32,576 nucleotides of DNA from Bryobacteraceae bacterium. GTDB taxonomy: Bacteria; Acidobacteriota; Terriglobia; Bryobacterales; Bryobacteraceae. Within the stretch, counting starts at the first letter, position 1, and every line of letters starts with the position of its first letter. The stretch covers positions 1 to 32,576 of the forward strand of contig JANXAE010000023.1 of NCBI GenBank assembly GCA_025062235.1. Direction: 5' to 3'. A model generated the notes under the pieces. The model was not told where the DNA came from. It worked only from the letters and a program-made list of their open reading frames with translations, and did not search any database. The translations under genes and the position numbers were made by a program. Below are positions 25,031-32,576 of this stretch, piece after piece.

Positions 25031-28000
25031 ATGCATTCACACTCCCGCGCCGCCCGGCGAAGGGTGCTGGTGCTGGTTGCCGCAGCGCTCGTATGCCCTC
25101 CCGCCGTCCCCCAGCAATACATCTTCAAGCACTACGCGCACGAGCTAGGCCTGACGAATCTGGTCGTACAGTGCATGGTTCAGGACCGCACCGGCTTTCT
25201 CTGGCTGGGCACGCAGAGCGGGCTGTTCCGCTACGACGGCTCTCGCTTCGAGCGCTTCGGCTTGCGGGAAGGACTGCCGAGCGCGAGGGTGGAGGCCCTG
25301 CACGAGGACGCTCGAGGGCGCCTCTGGGTGGGTACGCGCGCCGGGCTGGTGCAGTGGACGGGCAGAGGCTTTCGCCGGGAGGGCCCTGAGCGACATTACG
25401 AAATCCTGGGTCGCGCGGCGATCGCTTCCGATGCGGGAGGGAACGTGTACGTGGCCACCGGATCCGGACTGCTCGTGCTGAGCGAGCACTCTGGCGGCTA
25501 CCGCAGCCGGCTGCTCGAGCCGCCGCACGAACCGCCGGCGCCGGTGTATGCCGTCCATGCGTCGCCCGATGGCCAGCTCTGGGTCGCGCGCGGACTCCGC
25601 CTGTACCGGCTGGACAGAGGGGTCTGGAAACGCGTGGGGCCCGAATCGGGCGTTCCCGAACAACGCTGGGACGCGATTCTGACCGACCGCGAGGGCCGGG
25701 TCTGGCTTCGCAGCGCCCACCGCTTGCTGGTGCGGGAAAGGGGCTCGGAAAGGTTCGTGGCGCGGGACCGTGGGCTGCCCGAAAGCACGTTTTGCGCAAC
25801 GCTGTACGAGGACCGCCAGGGCCGCATCTACGCCACAACCGATTTCGGAGTCGCGTTATGGATGAACGGGCGCTGGGACATCGTAGGCGCGGACCGTGGG
25901 TTGCCGCTGGACGCAGCCGCCTGCGTGCTTCAGGACCGGGAAGGCTCGATCTGGGTGGGCCTTTTCGGCGGAGGGGTCGCCCGTTGGGTCGGATACGGCG
26001 AGTGGGAGGCGTACACGAAGGCCGAAGGGCTCTCGAGCAGCAGCGTGTGGGCGATCCGGCGCGACCGGGCGGGCGGCCTGTGGGTCGCCACCGATTACGG
26101 TCTGAACTGGCGTCGGGCGGGCCAGCAACGTTGGCGCCTCTGGACCAAGCGCGAAGGCCTCGCCGGCAACCGGGTGCGCGACATCGAGATTGACAGCCGC
26201 GGCCAGGTTTGGGCGGCGAGCGATCCGGGCGGGATCACGCGTCTGGACCCGCGCACGGGCGCCATCCGGCGCTACGGAGCCGGGGACGGCCTCGAGGACG
26301 ATCGTGTTCTTTCGCTGACGCTCGACAGCGAGGGCCACCTCTGGGCAGGTACGCGGCGGGGGCTTTTCCGCGCCAAGGCCTCGGCTGGGAGCGTACGCTT
26401 CGAACGCCTACACCCTCCCGGCACCGATGACAACGAGGTGTTCTTCACCGTGACCAGCTCCGAGCATTGCGGGATCTGGGCAGCCGGTTCGCGTGGCCTG
26501 GCGCGCTTTTGCGAAGGGCGATGGGATCGCTGGACCACGGCCCACGGACTCAAGAGCAACTACGTGGGGTACGTCGCCGAGGCAGGCGACGGCACCGTGT
26601 GGATAGGTTACCGCGAAGCACAGGGGCTGTCGCGGATCCGGTTCGCGGTCCACGGGCCGGAAATCCGTCATTTCACGCGCCAGGATGGGTTGCGTTCGGA
26701 GCAGGCGATTTTCGTGGGCGTGGACCGCCGCGGTTGGGTCTGGTATGGCACCGACAACGGTGTGGACGTCTACGACGGCGAGTCCTGGCGGCACTACGGC
26801 ACAGGGGACGGCCTGATCTGGCCGGACTGCAACGGGGACGCGTTCTACGAGGACCCGGACGGCAGCGTTTGGATCGGCACAAGCCGCGGCCTTTCGCACT
26901 ACAAGCCGGGGGGCGCAAGCACAGAGGATCTGCCGCCGCCCGTGGTCCTGATCTCCGCAAGCGCCCAGCGCGTTCCCTTGCGTCTGGAGGAGAGTCCCAA
27001 ACTTCCCAGCTCGCGGAATTCCGTGGTGTTCCAGTTCAGCGCGCTGAGCTTCGTCAACGAGGACCGCGTGCGCTTCCGGTACCGCCTGCTGGGCCTGGAC
27101 GATGCGTGGAGCACGACCCGGAACCGCTCGGTGCGCTTTGATCGCCTGCCGCCCGGCCGCTACACCTTCGAGGTGATGGCGCGCAACAGCTTCGGACGCT
27201 GGAGCGCCGAGCCGGCCCGGTATCGCTTCGAGATCCTGGCCCCGTGGTGGAGTACTTGGTGGGCCCGTCTGCTGTTCGGGGCGGCATGCGCAGGTGGGGT
27301 ATGGGGGCTGCTCCGGCTAAGGGTCCGGAGACTGCTCGAGGCGCGTCGGCGTCTGGAGAAGGCCGTCCGGGAACGCACGCGCGAGCTCGAACAGGAACGC
27401 GCCCGCGCCATGGAAGCTCTGGCCAGGGCCGAGGAAGCCAGCCGCCTGAAGAGCGAGTTCCTGGCGAACATCAGCCACGAGATCCGCACGCCCATGAACG
27501 GCATCCTGGGGATGCAGAGCCTGGCCCTGGCCACCGACCTGACGCCCGAGCAACGCGAGTACCTGGAGGCGGCGCAGGCTTCGGCCGAGTCGCTGCTGGC
27601 CCTGCTCGACCAACTGCTGGATCTCTCGAAGATCGAAGCGGGAAAGTTGGAGTTGGACGCCACCGATTTCTCGCTCGAGGAGCTATTCGAGAAGGCTCTC
27701 AAGCCCCTGGCCGCCCAAGCCCGCCAAAAGGGCCTGGCCTTCCATTGGAGCGTCGCCCAGGGCATACCCCGGTGGCTGCATGGCGACGAGGGGCGTCTGC
27801 GGCAGATCCTGGTGAACCTGGTCGGGAACGCGATCAAGTTCACGCCCGAAGGCGAGATTCGCGTGGAAGTCCAACTGGTGGACGTCGAAGGCGAGGAGCT
27901 GGAGCTGGGCTTCTCGGTCAAGGACACCGGCATCGGCATCCCCAAGGAACAGCAGGCCCTGATCTTCGAGCCCTTCCGACAGGCGGACGGCTCGACGACC

Positions 28001-28594
28001 CGTCGTTATGGAGGAACGGGACTGGGCCTGGCCATTTGCGCCCGGCTGGTAGGCATGCTCGGAGGCTACATTTGGGTCGAGAGCGAGCCGGGCAAGGGGA
28101 GCACGTTCCATTTCACCGCCCGGATGCGGCCGGGCACGCCTGCCGAAGCGCCGCGAGAGGCTTGCCCTCCGGAGGCGGTCGTCCTGCCCGCGCTCGACAT
28201 CCTGCTGGTCGAGGACAACGCGATCAACGCGCGCATGACGCAGAGGATGCTCGAAAAGCGCGGCCACCGCGTCACGCTCGCCTGGAACGGGCGCGAAGCG
28301 CTGGCCGAACTGGAGGGACGCGGTTTCGACCTCGTGCTGATGGACGTGCAGATGCCCGAGATGGATGGCCTGGAAGCCACGCGCCGCATCCGCCAGCGCG
28401 AGCGCGAGCGGGGCGGCCACCTGCCGATCATCGCCATGACGGCGCACGCCATGCGGGGCGATCGCGAGCGCTGCCTCGAAGCGGGCATGGATGGCTACGT
28501 CTCGAAACCGGTCCGCTTCGACGAGCTGTGCCGGGAGGCCAGGCGGGTTCTCGCAACGACCGGGCTGCCGGCGCCTCAGTCCTCCGGCGGGTAA
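25031..28594 (+). CDS. Hybrid sensor histidine kinase with double beta-propeller sensor
   Basis: 1187 residues; the ATG is preceded by GGAGGGGAAG. A signal peptide (~1-28) leads into a periplasmic sensor of about 14 reg_prop repeats, residues ~30-640 ([24 protein letters not shown] ... [25 protein letters not shown]), enough for two seven-bladed propellers. A Y_Y_Y domain (~661-735) is followed by a membrane helix (~739-761) and a coiled coil. The kinase core has His816 in [10 protein letters not shown], the N-box [19 protein letters not shown] and GTGLGL. A receiver closes the protein with Asp1105 in [13 protein letters not shown] and Lys in YVSKPVRF. It resembles Bacteroidota HTCS sensors for polysaccharides but lacks their AraC DNA-binding end, so a separate output protein is needed. 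Its 3' end overlaps lpxI by 19 bases. Confidence 0.92.
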   Translation: MHSHSRAARRRVLVLVAAALVCPPAVPQQYIFKHYAHELGLTNLVVQCMVQDRTGFLWLGTQSGLFRYDGSRFERFGLREGLPSARVEALHEDARGRLWVGTRAGLVQWTGRGFRREGPERHYEILGRAAIASDAGGNVYVATGSGLLVLSEHSGGYRSRLLEPPHEPPAPVYAVHASPDGQLWVARGLRLYRLDRGVWKRVGPESGVPEQRWDAILTDREGRVWLRSAHRLLVRERGSERFVARDRGLPESTFCATLYEDRQGRIYATTDFGVALWMNGRWDIVGADRGLPLDAAACVLQDREGSIWVGLFGGGVARWVGYGEWEAYTKAEGLSSSSVWAIRRDRAGGLWVATDYGLNWRRAGQQRWRLWTKREGLAGNRVRDIEIDSRGQVWAASDPGGITRLDPRTGAIRRYGAGDGLEDDRVLSLTLDSEGHLWAGTRRGLFRAKASAGSVRFERLHPPGTDDNEVFFTVTSSEHCGIWAAGSRGLARFCEGRWDRWTTAHGLKSNYVGYVAEAGDGTVWIGYREAQGLSRIRFAVHGPEIRHFTRQDGLRSEQAIFVGVDRRGWVWYGTDNGVDVYDGESWRHYGTGDGLIWPDCNGDAFYEDPDGSVWIGTSRGLSHYKPGGASTEDLPPPVVLISASAQRVPLRLEESPKLPSSRNSVVFQFSALSFVNEDRVRFRYRLLGLDDAWSTTRNRSVRFDRLPPGRYTFEVMARNSFGRWSAEPARYRFEILAPWWSTWWARLLFGAACAGGVWGLLRLRVRRLLEARRRLEKAVRERTRELEQERARAMEALARAEEASRLKSEFLANISHEIRTPMNGILGMQSLALATDLTPEQREYLEAAQASAESLLALLDQLLDLSKIEAGKLELDATDFSLEELFEKALKPLAAQARQKGLAFHWSVAQGIPRWLHGDEGRLRQILVNLVGNAIKFTPEGEIRVEVQLVDVEGEELELGFSVKDTGIGIPKEQQALIFEPFRQADGSTTRRYGGTGLGLAICARLVGMLGGYIWVESEPGKGSTFHFTARMRPGTPAEAPREACPPEAVVLPALDILLVEDNAINARMTQRMLEKRGHRVTLAWNGREALAELEGRGFDLVLMDVQMPEMDGLEATRRIRQRERERGGHLPIIAMTAHAMRGDRERCLEAGMDGYVSKPVRFDELCREARRVLATTGLPAPQSSGG

Positions 28595-29394
28595 CCCACG
28601 ATGGCGATGCCGGCGGCGTCGGCGGCGCGCAACATTTCGTCGCGATCGAGCATGAGCGTGCGGCCGGCGTCCACGGCCAGCGCCGTGGTGTTGGTGGCCA
28701 CCATCACGGGGATGGTGGCCGAGCCCACGACAGGCACGTCGAACAGCAGGTGTGCGCGCCTGCGCGAGACCTTGACCAAGCGCAGCGGCCTTCCGTTGAC
28801 GAGACCCGCAGCGCGTCGCAACATGGCGTCGGTGCCTTCCATCGCTTCCACGGCCACGCAGGCGCGCTCGGCCACAGCGACGCTCTGGCCGACGTCCAGG
28901 GCGGCCAGCGCACCGGCGATGCGGCGGCCGTATTCGATATCGGCCAACTCGTCGCGATCCGGCGGGCGGCGGGTCAGCACACCCTCGCCGGCCAGGAGCG
29001 GCTTGAGCAGCGCGGTGGAGTCCGTCACGCGGATGCCTTCGGAAGCCAGTTCGCGCACCACGGCGCCGATGAGCGCGTCGGTGTTCTTCTCGCGCAGCGA
29101 GGCGAGCAGCTTCAGCAACCGCCAGTCGGGGCGGATGCCGGAGAAGATGCTGGTGTGCTTGACCTGGCCGGCCATCACGACTTCGCTGACGCCTTCCTGC
29201 TTGAGGATCTCGATCAGCCTGCCGAGCTGGCCGAGCGAGATCCAGTGGCAGCGCCAGGCGAGCGGCTCGATTTCGGGGGAGGCCTCCTCGCGGATGCCCA
29301 CGGCGACGACCTGGTGGCCGAGCTTGCGGGCCTGCTCGAGGGCCAGGATGGGGAAGCGCCCGCTGCCCGCGATCAGACCGTAGGGGCCGCGCAC
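28576..29394 (-). CDS. lpxI: UDP-2,3-diacylglucosamine pyrophosphatase LpxI
   Basis: 272 residues, GTG start with GAGG six bases upstream, 7 bases after lpxA. LpxI hydrolyses UDP-2,3-diacylglucosamine to lipid X, in place of LpxH. Family features: [21 protein letters not shown] at the start, VVMAGQVKH, and the C-terminal Asp motif [13 protein letters not shown] matching the catalytic Asp of Caulobacter LpxI. It acts at the inner face of the inner membrane. The end overlaps the kinase gene tail-to-tail by 19 bases (28576-28594). Confidence 0.92.
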   Translation of the reverse strand: MRGPYGLIAGSGRFPILALEQARKLGHQVVAVGIREEASPEIEPLAWRCHWISLGQLGRLIEILKQEGVSEVVMAGQVKHTSIFSGIRPDWRLLKLLASLREKNTDALIGAVVRELASEGIRVTDSTALLKPLLAGEGVLTRRPPDRDELADIEYGRRIAGALAALDVGQSVAVAERACVAVEAMEGTDAMLRRAAGLVNGRPLRLVKVSRRRAHLLFDVPVVGSATIPVMVATNTTALAVDAGRTLMLDRDEMLRAADAAGIAIVGYPPED

Positions 29395-29401
29395 GGCTGC
29401 C

Positions 29402-30178
29402 TCACTTGATGACGCCGCGTTCGGACGCGGCGATGAACGCGATCAGCTCTTCGACCTCGGGGCAGGGCGGCACCTCCTCGCGGATGCGCGCGATCGCCTG
29501 CGTCGTGTTCAGGCCGGAGCGAGTCAGCAGCCGCAGGGCGCGCTGTAGGCTCTCTATGGTCGAAGCGGGGAAGCCTCGCCGCTCCAGTCCCGTGCGGTTC
29601 GCGCCGTACACCTTGATGTCGCGCTGGCCACAGGTCAGCGAATAGGGGAGCACGTCCTGGGTGACCACACTGTAGCCGCCGATCATCGCATGCCGTCCCA
29701 CCCGGCAGAACTGATGCAAACCGGTGAAGGCCCCGATGACGGCCCAATCGCCGATCGTCACGTGACCGCCCACGGTGACGCCGTTGGCCAGGACGGTGTG
29801 ATCGCCCACGCGGACGTCGTGCGCGATATGCACGTAGGCCATGAGCAGGTTGTCGTCGCCGATCACGGTCAGGCGTCCACCCCCCTCGGTGCCGCGGTGG
29901 ATGGTGACGAACTCGCGGATGCGGTTGCGGTGGCCGATGCGCGTTTCCGTGCGCTCGCCGCGGTATTTCAGGTCTTGCGAGGCCACGCCCACGGTGCAGT
30001 AGGGGAAGAAAACGTTGTCCTCGCCGATCCAGGTGGGGCCCTCGACGTAGACGTGAGCCACCAGGCGGGTGCGCGCGCCGATTTCCACCTCGGGTCCGAT
30101 GATGGAATAGGGGCCGATCTCGGCGCTTTCGGCGATGCGCGCTTCCGGCGCGACCAGGGCCGTGGGGTGGATGGGCAT
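29402..30178 (-). CDS. lpxA: UDP-GlcNAc acyltransferase LpxA
   Basis: 258 residues, near the E. coli length (262). LpxA adds a 3-hydroxyacyl chain to the first lipid A sugar nucleotide. The left-handed beta-helix shows hexapeptide repeats (IAESAE, IGPYSI, VRVGDH, VTIGDW). Catalytic His120 is in VHIAHD (E. coli His125), and His155 in GLHQF matches His160. By the same offset the acyl-chain ruler, E. coli Gly173, is Gly168 (MIGGYS), so a long (about C14) chain is expected rather than C10; this alignment is by eye. It lies seven bases after fabZ and seven before lpxI, in one operon. Confidence 0.95.
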   Translation of the reverse strand: MPIHPTALVAPEARIAESAEIGPYSIIGPEVEIGARTRLVAHVYVEGPTWIGEDNVFFPYCTVGVASQDLKYRGERTETRIGHRNRIREFVTIHRGTEGGGRLTVIGDDNLLMAYVHIAHDVRVGDHTVLANGVTVGGHVTIGDWAVIGAFTGLHQFCRVGRHAMIGGYSVVTQDVLPYSLTCGQRDIKVYGANRTGLERRGFPASTIESLQRALRLLTRSGLNTTQAIARIREEVPPCPEVEELIAFIAASERGVIK

Positions 30179-30185
30179 GAGCGCG

Positions 30186-30662
30186 TCAGGAAGCGGGCTC
30201 GACGACCGGCTCCGGCTCCTCGATGAGCGCAGGCTGTTTCTCGGCCAGCTTGCACATGACCTGAGCCTCCGCCACCACGCGGCCGTCCACGCTGGCTGTG
30301 CCGTACATCTTGGCCACGGTGGCCTTCAGCCGCGCCAACTTCATCTCGATGCGCAACTGATCCCCCGGGAGCACGGGCCTGCGGAATCTGGCCTGCTCGA
30401 TGGCGGCCAGCAGCACGAGTTTCTTGTGCCGGTCCGGAATCCGCTGGAGCACCAGCACGCCTGCCACCTGCGCCATGGCTTCCACGATCAGCACGCCGGG
30501 CATCACCGGGAAGTCGGGAAAGTGACCCACGAAGAACGGCTCGTTCAGGGTAACGTTCTTGATGCCCACGATGCGGTCCGGCTCCAGTTCGACGATGCGG
30601 TCCACCAGCAGCATCGGGTAGCGGTGCGGCAGGATGTCACGGATGGCCTGAATATCGAGCAT
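30186..30662 (-). CDS. fabZ: 3-hydroxyacyl-ACP dehydratase FabZ
   Basis: 158 residues. FabZ removes water from 3-hydroxyacyl-ACP in fatty acid synthesis and competes with LpxA for the same hydroxyacyl-ACP, hence the common genome neighbourhood. The hot-dog fold has catalytic His47 (GHFPDFPVMPG) and Glu61 (IVEAMAQ). The N-terminal IRDILPHRYPMLLVD is diagnostic. The C-terminus carries an extra acidic Pro-rich tail (EEPEPVVEPAS). It is the first gene of the leftward operon, with TATAAT 11 bases before the ATG. Confidence 0.95.
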   Translation of the reverse strand: MLDIQAIRDILPHRYPMLLVDRIVELEPDRIVGIKNVTLNEPFFVGHFPDFPVMPGVLIVEAMAQVAGVLVLQRIPDRHKKLVLLAAIEQARFRRPVLPGDQLRIEMKLARLKATVAKMYGTASVDGRVVAEAQVMCKLAEKQPALIEEPEPVVEPAS

Positions 30663-30673
30663 CGAATGCCGTT

Positions 30674-30681
30674 ATTATAAC
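30674..30681. promoter_or_regulatory. Overlapping divergent -10 elements of fabZ and the M20 gene
   Basis: On the minus strand TATAAT (30679-30674) is a perfect -10, 11 bases before the fabZ ATG. On the plus strand TATAAC (30676-30681) is 5 bases before the peptidase ATG. The intergenic gap is only 24 bases, and no good -35 is seen for either. Confidence 0.5.
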
Positions 30682-30686
30682 AGGCC

Positions 30687-31826
30687 ATGAAGGAACTGCT
30701 TGGCCAGGCGCGCGCACGGCTGGAGCAGACCTGCGCGCTGATCCGCCGGCTGGTGGAATGCGAGACTCCCAGCGGAGACGCGGCCGCCATCGAGCGCTTC
30801 GCAGACCTGTTGGCTGCGGAGCTGCCGGAACGGACGAGCATCCGCAGGATCTCGGGCGGGAATTTCGGCCCGCACCTCCGCTGCTGCTGGCCGACGGCCG
30901 GCGCGAGCACCGAGGGCCAGATCCTGCTGCTGGCCCATTCCGACACGGTATGGCCCGCCGGCACGCTGGCGGGCAGGCCTTTCCGTCGCTGGCGCGGACG
31001 CCTTTGGGGTCCGGGCGTGCTGGACATGAAGGCCGGTATCGCCATCGCCATCGAAGCTCTGCGCCTGCTCGAAGAGCTGGGCCGCAGGCCGCGCCGCAGG
31101 GTCGTTCTGCTGGTCAACTCCGACGAGGAGATCGGCAGCCCGAGTTCCCGACCCTGGATCGAGCGCGAGGCCTGCCGCAGCGCGGCCGTGCTGGTGCTCG
31201 AACCCGGAACCGGGCTGGAAGGCAAGCTCAAGACGGCGCGCAAGGGCGTGGGCGTCTACTCGTTGCGCGTCACCGGACGTGCTGCCCACGCCGGCGTGGA
31301 CTTCGCCGCGGGCGCCAACGCGGTGCTCGAACTGGCCCGCCAGATCCAGCGCGTCGCCTCCTTCACGGACCTGCGCCGCGGTGTCACAGTCAGCCCGAAC
31401 GTGGCCCGCGGCGGCGACCGCTCGAACGTCATCCCGGAGGAAGCGATCGCGGAAGTGGATGTGCGCGTGCCGCGCCTGCGGGATGCCGCCCGGCTGGACG
31501 CTCGGATGCGAGCGCTGCGACCCTTCGATGCGCGCTGCCGTCTGGAGGTTTCCGGCGGTCTGAACCGGCCGCCCATGGAACGCTCGCACGGCACCGTCCA
31601 GCTGTTCGCGTTGGCGCGCTCGCTGGCTGCCGAAATGGGCGTCGTCCTGGAGGAGTCCACCAGCGGTGGCGGGTCGGATGGGAACTTCACGGCGGCTCTG
31701 GGCGTGCCGACGCTGGACGGACTGGGAGCGGTGGGCGAGGGCGCGCACGCCGGCAACGAGTCGGTCCTCGTCGCACGGATTCCGGAACGCGTGGCCCTAT
31801 TGGCCGGGCTGCTCGAACGCGTCTGA
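30687..31826 (+). CDS. M20-family zinc peptidase (carboxypeptidase G2-like)
   Basis: 379 residues, the family length. The dinuclear zinc site is intact: His84 and Asp86 (AHSDTVW), Asp113 (GVLDMKAG), catalytic Glu147 and ligand Glu148 (SDEEIGS), EPG, and the C-terminal His in GEGAHAGNE. The lid domain has GRAAHAGVDF. It cleaves a terminal amino acid or acyl group from small peptides or N-acyl amino acids; no signal peptide is seen, so it is cytoplasmic. It is divergent from fabZ with no SD, and is probably transcribed without a leader. The true substrate is unknown. Confidence 0.92.
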   Translation: MKELLGQARARLEQTCALIRRLVECETPSGDAAAIERFADLLAAELPERTSIRRISGGNFGPHLRCCWPTAGASTEGQILLLAHSDTVWPAGTLAGRPFRRWRGRLWGPGVLDMKAGIAIAIEALRLLEELGRRPRRRVVLLVNSDEEIGSPSSRPWIEREACRSAAVLVLEPGTGLEGKLKTARKGVGVYSLRVTGRAAHAGVDFAAGANAVLELARQIQRVASFTDLRRGVTVSPNVARGGDRSNVIPEEAIAEVDVRVPRLRDAARLDARMRALRPFDARCRLEVSGGLNRPPMERSHGTVQLFALARSLAAEMGVVLEESTSGGGSDGNFTAALGVPTLDGLGAVGEGAHAGNESVLVARIPERVALLAGLLERV

Positions 31827-32576
31827 GGGTGCGATCCGGGGACATTCCCACCGGAGTGGCGGCGCGCGGTGACGAATGAACCCGAGGCTCCTGCGTGGCG
31901 GCAGAAGCGGTCCTGATCGGCGGGACATCCGCCCCGTCGGATACGGGAACGGTCATGCGCAGCGAGGTCACTACGCCGCAGCAGATCGAGGAACTGCCGC
32001 CCGACGGCCGCGATTGCCCGGGCATCGCCCTGCGGACCGGCGGCATGGTTCCCGAGGCCTGCGGTCGGGCGGCTCCTGCGAAAGCAACGGCACGCGATCG
32101 GGCAACGCCCGTCGTCTGCTCGATGGCGCGAGCGACACCCGAAGGCCGCAAGATGGATGCGATGGTCCACGCCCTCGGGAGCGTATCGAACTCATGCCCG
32201 CCTCCGGCTATTCTGCGGAGTGCGTGCGCCACGGCGGGGATGGCGCTCTGCGTTGGAAAGCCCCCGAAGAGGATTCGCGCGAGGAAATCCTGTGCCGGGG
32301 CAAGCTTGCCCTGATCGGCCGTAGCGGCACGCGCGGCCGCCGGTCCCCCCTGCACGAATTCGTGCGCAGTGTCCCCGGAGCAAGGGCCTTTTTCCGTCGC
32401 CAGCGAGAAGCTGCGACTCCAGCGGTCCGGCGCGGAGCTCGCCGGCCCGGCATACCTGGCAAGCTTGTTCGATGGCCGCAGCCGCGCGTTCTTCCTGTTG
32501 ACCTGGGGAGTCGGCGTGCCTGATCAAGCGCGAGATCGTCCGCGCGCCAGTGGCCCAGCCTGGGCCGCCGGGCGGG
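31827..32576. other. Right-end region without a convincing gene
   Basis: 750 bases after the peptidase. A rightward frame from GTG 31895 to 32314 (139 codons) and a leftward frame over the same bases are both open, but neither has an SD, a hydrophobic core or any motif I recognise, and they look like mirror images of each other. This could be regulatory DNA, a decayed gene, or the distal part of a gene continuing past the window. Confidence 0.4.

Noticed and set aside
27244-29409. Rightward open frame over the kinase end and lpxI
   Set aside because: It lies out of frame with the kinase and antisense to lpxI, and has no domain of its own.

Overview
The window comes from a high-GC bacterium that is most likely an acidobacterium of the Solibacter/Bryobacter type. 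Two gene families support this: the protein at 530-3490 ends in a domain of the kind catalogued as TIGR03437 (the Solibacter paralogous family), and the protein at 11485-12423 is a VWFA-related protein of the acidobacterial TIGR03436 type. The outer membrane is Gram-negative: there is lipid A synthesis, a TonB system, a TonB-dependent receptor and another outer-membrane barrel. No rRNA, tRNA, CRISPR array, transposase or phage gene was recognised. Family assignments rest on motif reading, with no database search.

Left part (1-11.5 kb). The window opens inside a Thi4-type thiazole synthase gene. A large secreted CotH-like protein follows, and a strong hairpin closes off the next convergent unit. 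From 11410 back to 3548, five same-strand genes may form one transcription unit: a Tat-exported beta-propeller protein, an HpcH/HpaI-type aldolase, an MFS transporter, a TonB-dependent receptor and a secreted beta-helix protein. I read this as a candidate uptake-and-cleavage locus: outer-membrane import, inner-membrane import, then aldol cleavage. Its substrate cannot be read from the sequence.

Middle part (11.5-22.2 kb). A VWFA protein, an Hfq-like RNA chaperone and an inositol-phosphatase family enzyme form a compact operon. Next comes a small regulatory island: two stand-alone receiver proteins flanking a Crp/Fnr-type regulator, with an outer-membrane barrel upstream of the second receiver. 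Then come an aldo/keto reductase and an exported cupin with the metal-ligand pattern of manganese hydroxynitrile lyases. A MauE/DoxX-thioredoxin fusion stands head-to-head with an amidohydrolase, which overlaps a small membrane protein with a GOLD-like fold.

Right part (22.2-32.6 kb). fabZ, lpxA and lpxI run leftward and should make the first lipid A intermediates. A Gfo/Idh/MocA oxidoreductase, a TonB-like protein and a 70-residue membrane protein continue in the same direction. A 1187-residue hybrid histidine kinase on the opposite strand separates lpxI from the oxidoreductase. An M20 peptidase diverges from fabZ. The last 750 bases contain no gene I can defend.

One pattern recurs. At several promoters, including three divergent pairs, a -10-like hexamer lies only about 5-11 bases before the start codon, with little or no Shine-Dalgarno sequence. 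This suggests leaderless or nearly leaderless mRNAs.
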